Positions 34,850 through 42,678 of a stretch of 64,000 nucleotides of DNA are shown here, in pieces; within the stretch, counting starts at the first letter, position 1, and each line of letters begins with the position of its first letter. The translations under genes and the position numbers were made by a program. The notes under the pieces were generated by a model that saw only the letters and a program-made list of their open reading frames with translations, was not told the DNA's origin and made no database searches. Source of the stretch: Streptomyces sp. WP-1 (GTDB lineage Bacteria > Actinomycetota > Actinomycetes > Streptomycetales > Streptomycetaceae); contig NZ_CP123923.1 in NCBI RefSeq assembly GCF_030450125.1, positions 2,542,001 through 2,606,000 on the forward strand, written 5' to 3'.

Positions 34850-36274
34850 TCAGACTCCAGCGGGCGTACGGTCGTCGGTCAGGTCGGCCGGGGCGGCCAG
34901 GTGGCCCAGGACGGCGGTGGCCGCCGCGACCTGCGGCGACACCAGGTGGGTACGACCGCCCTTGCCCTGCCGGCCCTCGAAGTTGCGGTTGGAGGTGGAG
35001 GCGGAGCGCTCGCCCGGGGCCAGCTGGTCCGGGTTCATGCCCAGGCACATCGAGCAGCCCGCGTACCGCCACTCGGCGCCGGCGTCCTTGAAGACCACGT
35101 CCAGGCCCTCGGCGGCCGCCTGGAGACCGACCCGCGCGGAGCCCGGCACGACCAGCATCCGTACACCGTCGGCGACTTTGCGGTCCTTCAGGATCGCGGC
35201 GACATTGCGCAGGTCCTCGATGCGGCCGTTGGTGCACGAACCTACGAAGACGGTGTCCACCTTGATGGAGCGCAGCGGCGCTCCGGCCTCCAACCCCATG
35301 TATTCCAGGGCCTTTTCGGCGGCCAGGCGCTCCGATGCGTCTTCGTACGAAGCCGGATCGGGGACCTGTGCCGAAAGCGGCGCGCCCTGGCCGGGGTTGG
35401 TGCCCCAGGTGACGAACGGGGACAGCGCGGCGGCGTCGATGACGACCTCGGCGTCGAATTCCGCGTCGTCGTCCGTGCGCAGCGTCCTCCAGTACGCGAC
35501 GGCCGCGTCCCACTCGGCGCCCTCGGGGGCGTGCGGGCGGCCCTTGAGGTACTCGAAGGTGGTCTCGTCGGGGGCGATCATGCCCGCGCGGGCGCCGGCC
35601 TCGATCGACATGTTGCAGATGGTCATCCGGGCCTCCATCGAGAGCTTCTCGATGGCGGAGCCGCGGTACTCCAGGACATAGCCCTGGCCGCCGCCGGTGC
35701 CGATCCGCGCGATGATCGCCAGGATCAGGTCCTTGGCGCTGACGCCCTCGGGCAGTTCGCCGTCCACGGTGATCGCCATGGTCCTGGGGCGGACCATCGG
35801 CAGCGTCTGGGTGGCCAGCACATGCTCGACCTGGGAGGTGCCGATGCCGAACGCCAGCGCGCCGAACGCGCCGTGCGTGGAGGTGTGGGAGTCGCCGCAC
35901 ACCACGGTCGTACCGGGCTGGGTCAGGCCCAGCTGGGGGCCGACCACGTGCACGACGCCCTGTTCGACGTCGCCCAGCGGGTGCAGCCGCACCCCGAACT
36001 CGGCGCAGTTCTTGCGCAGCGTCTCCAGCTGGGCGCGCGAGACCGGGTCGGCGATCGGCTTGTCGATGTCGAGGGTGGGGGTGTTGTGGTCCTCGGTCGC
36101 GATGGTGAGGTCGAGGCGGCGCACCTGGCGGCCGTTCTGGCGCAGCCCGTCGAAGGCCTGCGGGCTGGTCACCTCGTGGAGCAGGTGCAGATCGATGTAG
36201 AGGAGGTCGGGCTCGCCCTGGGCGCGCCGGACGACGTGGTCGTCCCAGACCTTTTCCGCGAGTGTCCTACCCAT
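34850..36274 (-). CDS. leuC: 3-isopropylmalate dehydratase large subunit
   Basis: The 474-residue aconitase-family subunit has its 4Fe-4S ligands in FVGSCTNGR and [10 protein letters not shown], and the substrate loop [17 protein letters not shown]. The ATG at 36274 has GGAGGG well placed. It is divergent from the IclR-type regulator ndgR, whose product is known to act on this promoter in S. coelicolor. Confidence 0.98.
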   Translation of the reverse strand: MGRTLAEKVWDDHVVRRAQGEPDLLYIDLHLLHEVTSPQAFDGLRQNGRQVRRLDLTIATEDHNTPTLDIDKPIADPVSRAQLETLRKNCAEFGVRLHPLGDVEQGVVHVVGPQLGLTQPGTTVVCGDSHTSTHGAFGALAFGIGTSQVEHVLATQTLPMVRPRTMAITVDGELPEGVSAKDLILAIIARIGTGGGQGYVLEYRGSAIEKLSMEARMTICNMSIEAGARAGMIAPDETTFEYLKGRPHAPEGAEWDAAVAYWRTLRTDDDAEFDAEVVIDAAALSPFVTWGTNPGQGAPLSAQVPDPASYEDASERLAAEKALEYMGLEAGAPLRSIKVDTVFVGSCTNGRIEDLRNVAAILKDRKVADGVRMLVVPGSARVGLQAAAEGLDVVFKDAGAEWRYAGCSMCLGMNPDQLAPGERSASTSNRNFEGRQGKGGRTHLVSPQVAAATAVLGHLAAPADLTDDRTPAGV

Positions 36275-36430
36275 CGCTTTCCCTCCAGGCCGGCACGTGC
36301 GCGCCGACCCAACTAGAGATCTTGAGGGCGGCGCCCGCACCCCTGTTCCCGGGCGTCCGCCGCCGGGCCCGTCGATGGACGGGCCGCCGTGTTCATCCAG
36401 AGTGGCGCGTTCCGAGGAAAATTGAACTTG

Positions 36431-36449
36431 CGTTTCACAGAGTGAGACG
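36431..36449. promoter_or_regulatory. Likely NdgR operator between leuC and ndgR
   Basis: CGTTTCAC-AGA-GTGAGACG is a dyad with 7 of 8 paired positions, 14 bp before the ndgR start. NdgR is known to bind this intergenic region in S. coelicolor; assigning this exact dyad is inference. Confidence 0.6.
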
Positions 36450-36462
36450 TGAGTATCGTTGC

Positions 36463-37179
36463 ATGGACAACAGTAGCGGCGTCGGCGTTCTGGACAAGGC
36501 GGCCCTCGTCCTGAGCGCTCTGGAGTCCGGTCCGGCCACCCTCGCGGGTCTGGTCGGAGCCACCGGACTGGCACGACCCACGGCCCACCGCCTGGCCGTG
36601 GCCCTGGAACACCACCGCATGGTGGCACGCGACATGCAGGGCCGGTTCATCCTCGGACCGCGCCTCGCGGAGCTGGCCGCGGCGGCGGGCGAGGACCGTC
36701 TGCTGGCGACGGCGGGCCCCGTGCTCACGCACCTGCGTGATGTCACCGGCGAGAGCGCGCAGCTCTATCGCCGCCAGGGTGACATGCGGATCTGCGTGGC
36801 CGCGGCGGAACGGCTGTCCGGTCTGCGGGACACCGTCCCGGTCGGCTCCACGCTCACGATGAAGGCCGGTTCCTCGGCACAGATCCTGATGGCCTGGGAG
36901 GAGCCCGAGCGGCTGCACCGCGGCCTGCAGGGCGCCCGCTTCACGGCGACGGCCCTGTCGGGTGTGCGGCGGCGCGGCTGGGCGCAGTCCATCGGCGAGC
37001 GCGAGCCGGGCGTCGCGTCCGTCTCGGCCCCGGTGCGCGGCCCCTCCAACCGCGTGGTGGCCGCCGTCTCCGTCTCCGGCCCGATCGAGCGCCTGACGCG
37101 CCACCCGGGCCGTATGCACGCCCAGGCCGTCATCGACGCCGCGACCCGCCTCTCGGAGGCCCTGCGCCGCACGGGCTGA
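36463..37179 (+). CDS. ndgR: IclR-family regulator NdgR
   Basis: The 238-residue regulator has an N-terminal winged helix ([36 protein letters not shown]) and an IclR effector domain ending [21 protein letters not shown]. In Streptomyces NdgR controls leucine and other amino-acid genes and influences antibiotic production. Its divergent position from leuCD fits. It is followed by a bidirectional terminator. Confidence 0.95.
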   Translation: MDNSSGVGVLDKAALVLSALESGPATLAGLVGATGLARPTAHRLAVALEHHRMVARDMQGRFILGPRLAELAAAAGEDRLLATAGPVLTHLRDVTGESAQLYRRQGDMRICVAAAERLSGLRDTVPVGSTLTMKAGSSAQILMAWEEPERLHRGLQGARFTATALSGVRRRGWAQSIGEREPGVASVSAPVRGPSNRVVAAVSVSGPIERLTRHPGRMHAQAVIDAATRLSEALRRTG

Positions 37180-37186
37180 GCGTTGT

Positions 37187-37226
37187 CCTCGTGGGTCCGC
37201 CTCAACGCCGCGGCGGACCCACGAGG
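37187..37226. terminator. Bidirectional terminator between ndgR and the DUF4188 gene
   Basis: A perfect 15-bp stem (37187-37201 with 37212-37226, 10-nt loop) lies between the two convergent stops. Confidence 0.88.
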
Positions 37227-37242
37227 GGCTCGGCAACCGGTC

Positions 37243-37752
37243 TCAGGCGCTCTTCTCCCCCGCCGGCGCCGGCGCCGACCGGTGGGCGAACCGGTCCTTC
37301 GCGTAACGCCCGCGCGCGGCGAGCGGCACCTGCCCGTGCGCCGCCGCCAGCCCGAACGCCGGCATGTCCGCGTAGATCGACTCGTACGACCCCTCGGGCA
37401 CGACATACGCCTCGTGCCAGATCCCCACCTGACCGCGCGGCTTCCCGGCCCGCTCCATCCGGTTGATCCGGGCCCAGACCTTGTGATGGAAGGCGTCGGG
37501 CGCGGTGGCATAGGCGTACAGCTTCTCCTTGGACTCCCAGTACTGCACGACGTAGTACGTGCGCGGCGACGCCGTCAGCAGCACCTTCTCCCGCAGCCCC
37601 CGCTCAGGGTCCCGCGCCAGGTCACGCAGCATGCGGAGCATGGCGTACATCGCGGGCACCCACAGATGCACCGCCCGGAAGCGGTTGATGCGCATGCCGA
37701 TCAGCAGGACGACGACATCGCCCTTCGCGTCGGCGGTCGTACGGGACACCAT
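37243..37752 (-). CDS. DUF4188 family protein
   Basis: The 169-residue protein resembles the DUF4188 family of heme/monooxygenase-like folds: VVVLLIGMRINRFRAVHLW, YYVVQYWESKEKLYAYA and GIWHEAYVVPEGSYESIY. The function is not established. The ATG at 37752 follows a GGGGGAGG. It is divergent from, and probably controlled by, the MerR regulator at 37811. Confidence 0.85.
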   Translation of the reverse strand: MVSRTTADAKGDVVVLLIGMRINRFRAVHLWVPAMYAMLRMLRDLARDPERGLREKVLLTASPRTYYVVQYWESKEKLYAYATAPDAFHHKVWARINRMERAGKPRGQVGIWHEAYVVPEGSYESIYADMPAFGLAAAHGQVPLAARGRYAKDRFAHRSAPAPAGEKSA

Positions 37753-37773
37753 GGCCTCCCCCTTCATCGCGTG

Positions 37774-37796
37774 CTTGGATAGTGCTCTTATCCAAG
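37774..37796. promoter_or_regulatory. MerR-type operator between DUF4188 and merR
   Basis: CTTGGATA-N7-TATCCAAG is a perfect dyad, 22 bp from one start codon and 15 bp from the other. MerR proteins typically bind such dyads inside promoters with long spacers. Confidence 0.85.
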
Positions 37797-37810
37797 AAGG
37801 GGCGCAAGAC

Positions 37811-38455
37811 ATGCGGCTGGCCGAACTGAGCAGACGCAGCGGGGTCTCCACCGCGACGATCAAGTACTACCTGCGCGAGGGCCTGTTGCCGCCGGGCCGG
37901 CAGCTGAACGCGACCACGGCGGAGTACGACGAGGAGCATCTGCGCCGGCTGCGGCTGGTGCGGGCGATGGTCCAGGTCGGGCGGCTGCCGGTGGCGAAGG
38001 TGCGCGAGGTGCTCGGGCATGTGGACGACGAGTCCCTGGGCAGCTCGATCCGGCTGGGCGCCGCGCTGTGGGCGCTGCCGCAGGTGCCGGAGCCGGACGA
38101 GGACGACGCGTACGTGCGGGCCGCGCACGAGGAGGTCGCGGCGCTGGTGGACCGGCTCGGCTGGGAGAACGCCCAGTGCCTCGCGGCCCTCTCCCCCGCG
38201 TACCGCTCGCTGGTGGTGACGGTGGCCGCGTTCCGCCGCCTCGGTTACGACTGGGGGGCCGAACAGCTCGCGCCGTACGCGGAGTTGATGCACCGCACGG
38301 CCGTGCTCGACCTGGACAAAATGGAGACGCTGCCGCCGGGGGCGGAGCGGATCGAGTTCGCGATCCTGGGGGCGATCCTCAACGAGCCGGTGCTGCGGGC
38401 GCTGCACCGGCTCGCGCAGGAGGAGGAGACGACGCGGCGGTACGGCTTCGAGTGA
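37811..38455 (+). CDS. MerR-family transcriptional regulator
   Basis: The 214-residue protein starts with a MerR winged helix (MRLAELSRRSGVSTATIKYY, LREGLLPPGRQ) and the second wing DEEHLRRLRLVRAMVQVGRL. The C-terminal 130 residues form a helical effector domain without metal-binding Cys clusters, so an organic ligand is likely. It is transcribed away from the DUF4188 gene. Confidence 0.92.
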   Translation: MRLAELSRRSGVSTATIKYYLREGLLPPGRQLNATTAEYDEEHLRRLRLVRAMVQVGRLPVAKVREVLGHVDDESLGSSIRLGAALWALPQVPEPDEDDAYVRAAHEEVAALVDRLGWENAQCLAALSPAYRSLVVTVAAFRRLGYDWGAEQLAPYAELMHRTAVLDLDKMETLPPGAERIEFAILGAILNEPVLRALHRLAQEEETTRRYGFE

Positions 38456-38492
38456 GCGGGGCCGGGACCGGGACCGGTTGTCGGAAACGGCG

Positions 38493-38520
38493 AAGGCCCT
38501 CCACCGAGGTGGAGGGCCTT
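38493..38520. terminator. Hairpin between merR and the tRNA array
   Basis: A perfect 12-bp stem (38493-38504 with 38509-38520, loop CGAG) separates the plus-strand merR from the minus-strand tRNA genes and can serve both. Confidence 0.85.
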
Positions 38521-38530
38521 CCCTGTGATG

Positions 38531-38603
38531 TACCCCCGACCGGATTCGAACCGGCGCTACCGCCTTGAGAGGGCGGCGTGCTAGGCCGCTACACAACGGG
38601 GGC
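38531..38603 (-). tRNA. tRNA-Glu (CUC)
   Basis: The 73-nt cloverleaf folds with acceptor GCCCCCG, T-arm GGTTCGAATCC and anticodon stem-loop CCGCC-CTCTCAA-GGCGG, giving anticodon CTC. CCA is not encoded. It is the last tRNA of a five-gene array on the minus strand. Confidence 0.96.
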
Positions 38604-38631
38604 CTGGACGCTGCGTTTCCGCAGGTCCGAG

Positions 38632-38703
38632 CTGGTCTACCTGGACTCGAACCAAGACTAACTGAACCAGAATCAGTCGTGCTGCCAATTACACCATAGA
38701 CCA
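38632..38703 (-). tRNA. tRNA-Gln (CUG)
   Basis: The 72-nt gene has acceptor TGGTCTA, anticodon stem-loop ACTGA-TTCTGGT-TCAGT (anticodon CTG), T-arm GGTTCGAGTCC and discriminator G. It sits between tRNA-Glu genes. Confidence 0.96.
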
Positions 38704-38723
38704 ATGATGGTTTAGACCAGTCG

Positions 38724-38796
38724 TACCCCCGACCGGATTCGAACCGGCGCTACCGCCTTGAGAGGGCGGCGTGCTAGGCCGCTACACAACGGGGGC
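38724..38796 (-). tRNA. tRNA-Glu (CUC), second copy
   Basis: It is identical in sequence to the gene at 38531-38603. The spacer to the neighbouring tRNA-Gln is short, so the array is probably one transcript. Confidence 0.96.
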
Positions 38797-38825
38797 CCTA
38801 GCGATCCCGACAAGATCAGGATCAG

Positions 38826-38898
38826 TACCCCCGACCGGATTCGAACCGGCGCTACTGCCTTGAGAGGGCAGCGTGCTAGGCCGCTACACAACGGGGGC
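38826..38898 (-). tRNA. tRNA-Glu (CUC), variant copy
   Basis: It differs from the other two by a compensated pair in the anticodon stem (CTGCC/GGCAG instead of CCGCC/GGCGG). The anticodon CTC and the rest of the cloverleaf are the same. The base-pair swap preserves folding and supports a functional gene. Confidence 0.96.
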
Positions 38899-38919
38899 TT
38901 TGCAGATAAGCTCTGCGAG

Positions 38920-38991
38920 CTGGCCTACCTGGACTCGAACCAAGACTAACTGAACCAGAATCAGTCGTGCTGCCAATTACACCATAGGCCA
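38920..38991 (-). tRNA. tRNA-Gln (CUG), second copy
   Basis: It matches the first tRNA-Gln except for a compensated change in the acceptor stem (TGGCCTA/TAGGCCA instead of TGGTCTA/TAGACCA). It is the first tRNA in the direction of transcription. A short hairpin (AACCCC/GGGGTT, 39001-39016) lies just upstream. Confidence 0.96.
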
Positions 38992-39173
38992 CTGGAACTC
39001 AACCCCCTGAGGGGTTCTTGTTCTAGTCTGCTCCTCGGGTTTCCGGCCTTTCGGCCCGTTCCCCTCGGCGCAGGAAGAACATTACCCGAAGGTGGACGGG
39101 GCTCCAAAACGAGTATCCGAGCGGAGCGGCCCGGGGAGTTCGGACAGGCCCGCGACGGGGTGCGCGACGCGAC

Positions 39174-39207
39174 AGGGGCGGCACCCGGAGTTCCGGGTGC
39201 CGCCCCT
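39174..39207 (-). terminator. Hairpin downstream of gltX
   Basis: A perfect 16-bp stem with only GT unpaired at the tip lies 17 bp after the gltX stop. It is one of the strongest hairpins in the window and probably ends the FAH-gltX transcript before the tRNA array. Confidence 0.85.
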
Positions 39208-39224
39208 GCGTCGTGCGGGGAGCC

Positions 39225-40715
39225 TTACGCGGTGAGCCTCGTCAGGGCCGCGTCGATGCGGGCCAGGGTCGTCTCCTTGCCCAGGATCTCCAGGGACTCG
39301 AAGAGCGGGAGGCCGACGGTGCGGCCGGTGACGGCGACGCGGACCGGGGCCTGCGCCTTGCCGAGCTTGAGGCCGTGGGCCTCGCCGGCGGCCAGGACGG
39401 CCTCCTTGAGGGACTCGGGCGACGTCCAGTCCGCGGCTTCCAGCTTCTCGCGGGCCGTGCGCAGCAGGGCGTCGCTGCCCTCCTTCATCGCCTTGGTCCA
39501 GGACGCCTCGTCGAAGACCGGCTCCGGCAGGAACAGGAAGTCGACGTTCTCGGTGATCTCGGAGAGCACCTTCAGCCGGGTCTGGGCGTGCGGGGCGATG
39601 GCCTCCCACTTGGCCTCGTCGAACGCCTCCGGCGCCCAGGGGGCGAACGGGGCCTTCAGCCAGGTACGGCAGCGCTCGGTGAACTCCTTCACATCCAGCA
39701 GCCGGATGTGGTCGGCGTTGATCGCCTCGCACTTCTTCAGGTCGAAGCGCGCCGGGTTGGGGTTCACGTCGGAGATCTCGAAGGCCGCGACCATCTCCTC
39801 GATCGTGAAGATGTCCTTGTCCGCGGAGAGCGACCAGCCCAGCAGGGACAGGTAGTTGAGCAGGCCCTCGGGCAGGAAGCCGCGCTCGCGGTAGAGGTTC
39901 AGCGAGGACTGCGGGTCGCGCTTGGAGAGCTTCTTGTTGCCCTCGCCCATCACGTACGGCAGATGGCCGAAGGCCGGGGTGCGCTGGGCGATGCCCAGCT
40001 CGGTCAGCGCCTTGTACAGCGCGATCTGGCGCGGGGTGGAGGAGAGCAGGTCCTCGCCGCGCAGCACGTGCGTGATGTCCATCAGCGCGTCGTCGACGGG
40101 GTTGACCAGCGTGTACAGCGGGGCGCCGTTGGCGCGCACGATGCCGTAGTCCGGCACGTTCTCCGGGGTGAAGGTCAGCTCGCCGCGCACCAGGTCGTGG
40201 AAGGTGATCGTCTCGTCGGGCATCCGGAACCGGACGATCGGCTGCCGGCCCTCGGCCTCGTACCGCTCGACCTGCTCGGCGGACAGGTCGCGGCAGTGGC
40301 CGTCGTAGCCGGAGGGCTTGCCGGCGGCGCGGGCGGCCTCGCGGCGGGAGTCCAGCTCCTCCTGGGAGCAGTAGCAGCGGTAGGCGTACCCGCCGTCCAG
40401 GAGCTTGCGCGCGACGTCGGCGTAGATGTCCATGCGCTGCGACTGCCGGTACGGCGCGTGCGGGCCGCCGACCTCGGGGCCCTCGTCCCAGTCGAAGCCG
40501 AGCCAGCGCATCGAGTCGAGCAGCTGGTTGTAGGACTCCTCGGAGTCGCGGGCCGCGTCGGTGTCCTCGATACGGAAGACCAGGGTGCCCTGGTGGTGCC
40601 GGGCGAACGCCCAGTTGAACAGGGCGGTGCGGACCAGGCCCACGTGGGGGTTACCGGTGGGCGAGGGGCAGAAACGGACGCGGACGGGAGACGGGGAGGA
40701 GGGTGCGCTAGCCAC
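39225..40715 (-). CDS. gltX: Glutamyl-tRNA synthetase
   Basis: The class I synthetase of 496 residues has the HIGH-type motif [19 protein letters not shown] and the KMSKS-type motif KKLSKRDPQ. Actinobacteria lack GlnRS, so this enzyme is expected to charge both tRNA-Glu and tRNA-Gln, with GatCAB then amidating Glu-tRNA-Gln; the tRNA array next door fits. The GTG at 40715 is preferred over a TTG 3 codons earlier. It overlaps the FAH-family gene by 8 nt. Confidence 0.97.
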   Translation of the reverse strand: MASAPSSPSPVRVRFCPSPTGNPHVGLVRTALFNWAFARHHQGTLVFRIEDTDAARDSEESYNQLLDSMRWLGFDWDEGPEVGGPHAPYRQSQRMDIYADVARKLLDGGYAYRCYCSQEELDSRREAARAAGKPSGYDGHCRDLSAEQVERYEAEGRQPIVRFRMPDETITFHDLVRGELTFTPENVPDYGIVRANGAPLYTLVNPVDDALMDITHVLRGEDLLSSTPRQIALYKALTELGIAQRTPAFGHLPYVMGEGNKKLSKRDPQSSLNLYRERGFLPEGLLNYLSLLGWSLSADKDIFTIEEMVAAFEISDVNPNPARFDLKKCEAINADHIRLLDVKEFTERCRTWLKAPFAPWAPEAFDEAKWEAIAPHAQTRLKVLSEITENVDFLFLPEPVFDEASWTKAMKEGSDALLRTAREKLEAADWTSPESLKEAVLAAGEAHGLKLGKAQAPVRVAVTGRTVGLPLFESLEILGKETTLARIDAALTRLTA

Positions 40716-41493
40716 GCTTGACAACCTTGTTGGTGAGAGTGCCGATGCCTTCGATGGTGACGGCGACGTCGTCGCCGGCGTTCAGGGGGCCGACCCCTGC
40801 CGGGGTGCCGGTGAGGATGACGTCGCCGGGCAGCAGCGTCATGGCCTCGGTGATGTTGACGATCAGGTCCTCGATGGGGTGGATCATCTCGCTGGTGCGG
40901 CCCAGCTGGCGCTGCTCGCCGTTGACGGTGAGCTGCACGGTGAGGTCGTTGGCCCTGGCGAGGTCGAGGTCGGTCTCCACCCAGGGGCCGAGCGGGCAGG
41001 AGCTGTCGAAGCCCTTGGCCCGGGCCCACTGCTTCTCGCGGCGCTGGACGTCACGCGCGGTGATGTCGTTGGCGCAGGTGTAGCCGAAGATCACGTCCTT
41101 GACGCGCTCCCGGGGCACCTCGCGGCACATGCGGCCGATGACGACGGCCAGCTCGGCCTCGTGGTGCAGTTCCTCGGTGAACGAGGGGTAGCGGATCTCG
41201 TCCCCGGGGCCGATCACCGAGGTGGACGGCTTGAAGAAGGCGAACGGGACCTCGGGCACCTCGTTGCCCAGCTCCCGCGCGTGTTCGGCGTAGTTGCGGC
41301 CGAAGGCCACGACCTTGTTGGGGAGGACCGGCGGGAGCAGCCTGACCTTGCTCAGCGGCACCTTGGTGCCGGACAGCTCGTGGTCGGCGAAGGGGATGCC
41401 CTTGATGATGTCGAGGACGAGTTCGTCCTCCCTGTCGCCCTCGACCGCGCCGAAGGCTACGTTCCCGTCGATGGAGAACCTGGCGATGCGCAC
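40708..41493 (-). CDS. Fumarylacetoacetate hydrolase family protein
   Basis: The 261-residue protein belongs to the FAH superfamily, with metal-binding Glu/Asp in [13 protein letters not shown] and [14 protein letters not shown], and [13 protein letters not shown] near the end. Members hydrolyse or decarboxylate 2-oxo acids such as oxaloacetate or fumarylpyruvate. The substrate is not predictable. It is co-transcribed with gltX (8-nt overlap), a conserved actinobacterial pairing without a known reason. Confidence 0.93.
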   Translation of the reverse strand: MRIARFSIDGNVAFGAVEGDREDELVLDIIKGIPFADHELSGTKVPLSKVRLLPPVLPNKVVAFGRNYAEHARELGNEVPEVPFAFFKPSTSVIGPGDEIRYPSFTEELHHEAELAVVIGRMCREVPRERVKDVIFGYTCANDITARDVQRREKQWARAKGFDSSCPLGPWVETDLDLARANDLTVQLTVNGEQRQLGRTSEMIHPIEDLIVNITEAMTLLPGDVILTGTPAGVGPLNAGDDVAVTIEGIGTLTNKVVKRG

Positions 41494-41828
41494 GGGTGCT
41501 TGCGCCCCTCACTGAGAACCGGCGTACTGACGCCCAAGGTTAACCGGTCGGGCGGCGCGATGTTCGGCCGGGAGGGCATGGCGAAGGGCTTTTCCGGGGC
41601 CCTTATGCGCTTAAGGGGAATTCCCGTTTCCGGTGTTTTCGGGGCCGCCGACGCAGTGGTGTCGCACCCTGCTCGCGCCGCTGACCTGCGGTGACGCCGT
41701 CCGCCCGGGTCGGGTGGCGGGGACCGGGACGGCTACGGCGCCCGCCGTCGCCGTACCCGATAAACGCGACGGCGCGAATGCGCTGGAAAACATGTGCGGC
41801 CCGTCGCGGGGGCCGCCGAAAAGACGAG
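41494..41828. other. Gene-free stretch upstream of the FAH gene
   Basis: This interval holds the FAH-gltX promoter and the region after the small peptide gene. Short open frames occur on both strands, but none has a ribosome site or a recognisable product. I see no gene. Confidence 0.5.
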
Positions 41829-41873
41829 CGCGGCCCGGAAGATCATCGCCGTCGGGTGATCTTCCGGGCCGCG
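41829..41873 (-). terminator. Terminator of the small repeat-peptide gene
   Basis: A perfect 17-bp stem (41829-41845 with 41857-41873, 11-nt loop) lies 28 bp after the stop of the 64-codon gene, the longest perfect stem in the window. Confidence 0.9.
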
Positions 41874-41901
41874 TCCCGGGGTGCCTCGGCCGCCTCGGCC
41901 G

Positions 41902-42096
41902 TCACTCGCCGGCGGTGGCCGCCACGGCCTCGGGGAGGTCCATCAGGATGGTGCGCCGGGGGTTGGCCGTCTGGGCGGGGAGTTCGACGGACTGCTCCGG
42001 CAGCGCGGGCGTCTGCAGCTCGCCGGCGTCGTCGAGGTGCGCCAGGGTCGTGCGTCGCGGGTTGGCTATCTTGCGGAACATCATCGTCGTCTTCAC
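41902..42096 (-). CDS. 64-residue peptide with internal ANPRRT repeat
   Basis: The peptide starts (GTG) with KTTMMFRKIANPRRTTLAHL, continues with an acidic/Gln-rich centre, and repeats ANPRRTILMDLPE before a short Ala-rich end. The two copies of ANPRRTxL are 36 residues apart. It has no signal peptide, membrane segment or cysteine. AGGA precedes the GTG by about 12 nt, and a 17-bp terminator follows the stop, so it is a single-gene transcript. I do not recognise the family. A regulator, a protein-interaction peptide or a modified-peptide precursor are all possible; no modification enzyme is nearby. It is divergent from the first conservon. Confidence 0.7.
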   Translation of the reverse strand: MKTTMMFRKIANPRRTTLAHLDDAGELQTPALPEQSVELPAQTANPRRTILMDLPEAVAATAGE

Positions 42097-42678
42097 GGTT
42101 GTACGCGTCCTAGTCCTGTGTCGGCGGGTGACAGTGCGGGGTGACAGATACGCCCCTCATGTAAAGCGTCAGGCTAAACATCCGATTCCCTGACCAACTC
42201 GCCAACCTGCCCTGATGGTTATGTGATTTTGCTCACCAACACGGGGACAAACAGGTCAATTCCGGCCTACAACCCGCCCTAACGAAACGGACATTGAGTG
42301 CTGGAAGCACTCATTCCGCTGCCGATCATGGCGACTGGGACACGTGCCACCGGGCGGCAACTCGCAGGGATACGTCCGTTATGGATGAGATCGACTTCCA
42401 CGACTGGTGACCCGACATGCACACCCTGTCACGGTTGTCACAGCTCGGCACACGGCCCTTGTTGGAGATCCGCCACTGTGCTGGAATTCCACGGACCGCC
42501 GCAGGATCGACCCGGCGCGCAGGGGCGCAACGCAGCGCCGAGTGGCGGCGAGACAAGGGGGAACCAGCGCCGGTCACTCAAGACCACCGGGGGGCGTTTT
42601 CAGGGCGCCTTCCACGACGCCGACACCGTGTTCCACCGCTCGCGCGGAGGGACGCCTGGTCCAGAGGTTGCGACGCTA
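42097..42678. other. Long divergent promoter region before cvnA1
   Basis: This 582-bp interval separates the peptide gene from conservon 1. The frame of cvnA1 stays open through 42298-42678 but the codons lack G/C third-position bias, so it is read as an untranslated leader. No rho-independent hairpin or known riboswitch was recognised. Confidence 0.55.

Noticed and set aside
38531..38991. An integrated element using the tRNA genes as attachment site
   Set aside because: No integrase, direct repeat of a tRNA 3' end or foreign-looking genes lie beside the array.
42298..42678. An N-terminal extension of CvnA1 by 127 codons
   Set aside because: The frame is open, but the codons lack third-position bias and the GTG at 42679 has the same upstream context as cvnA2.
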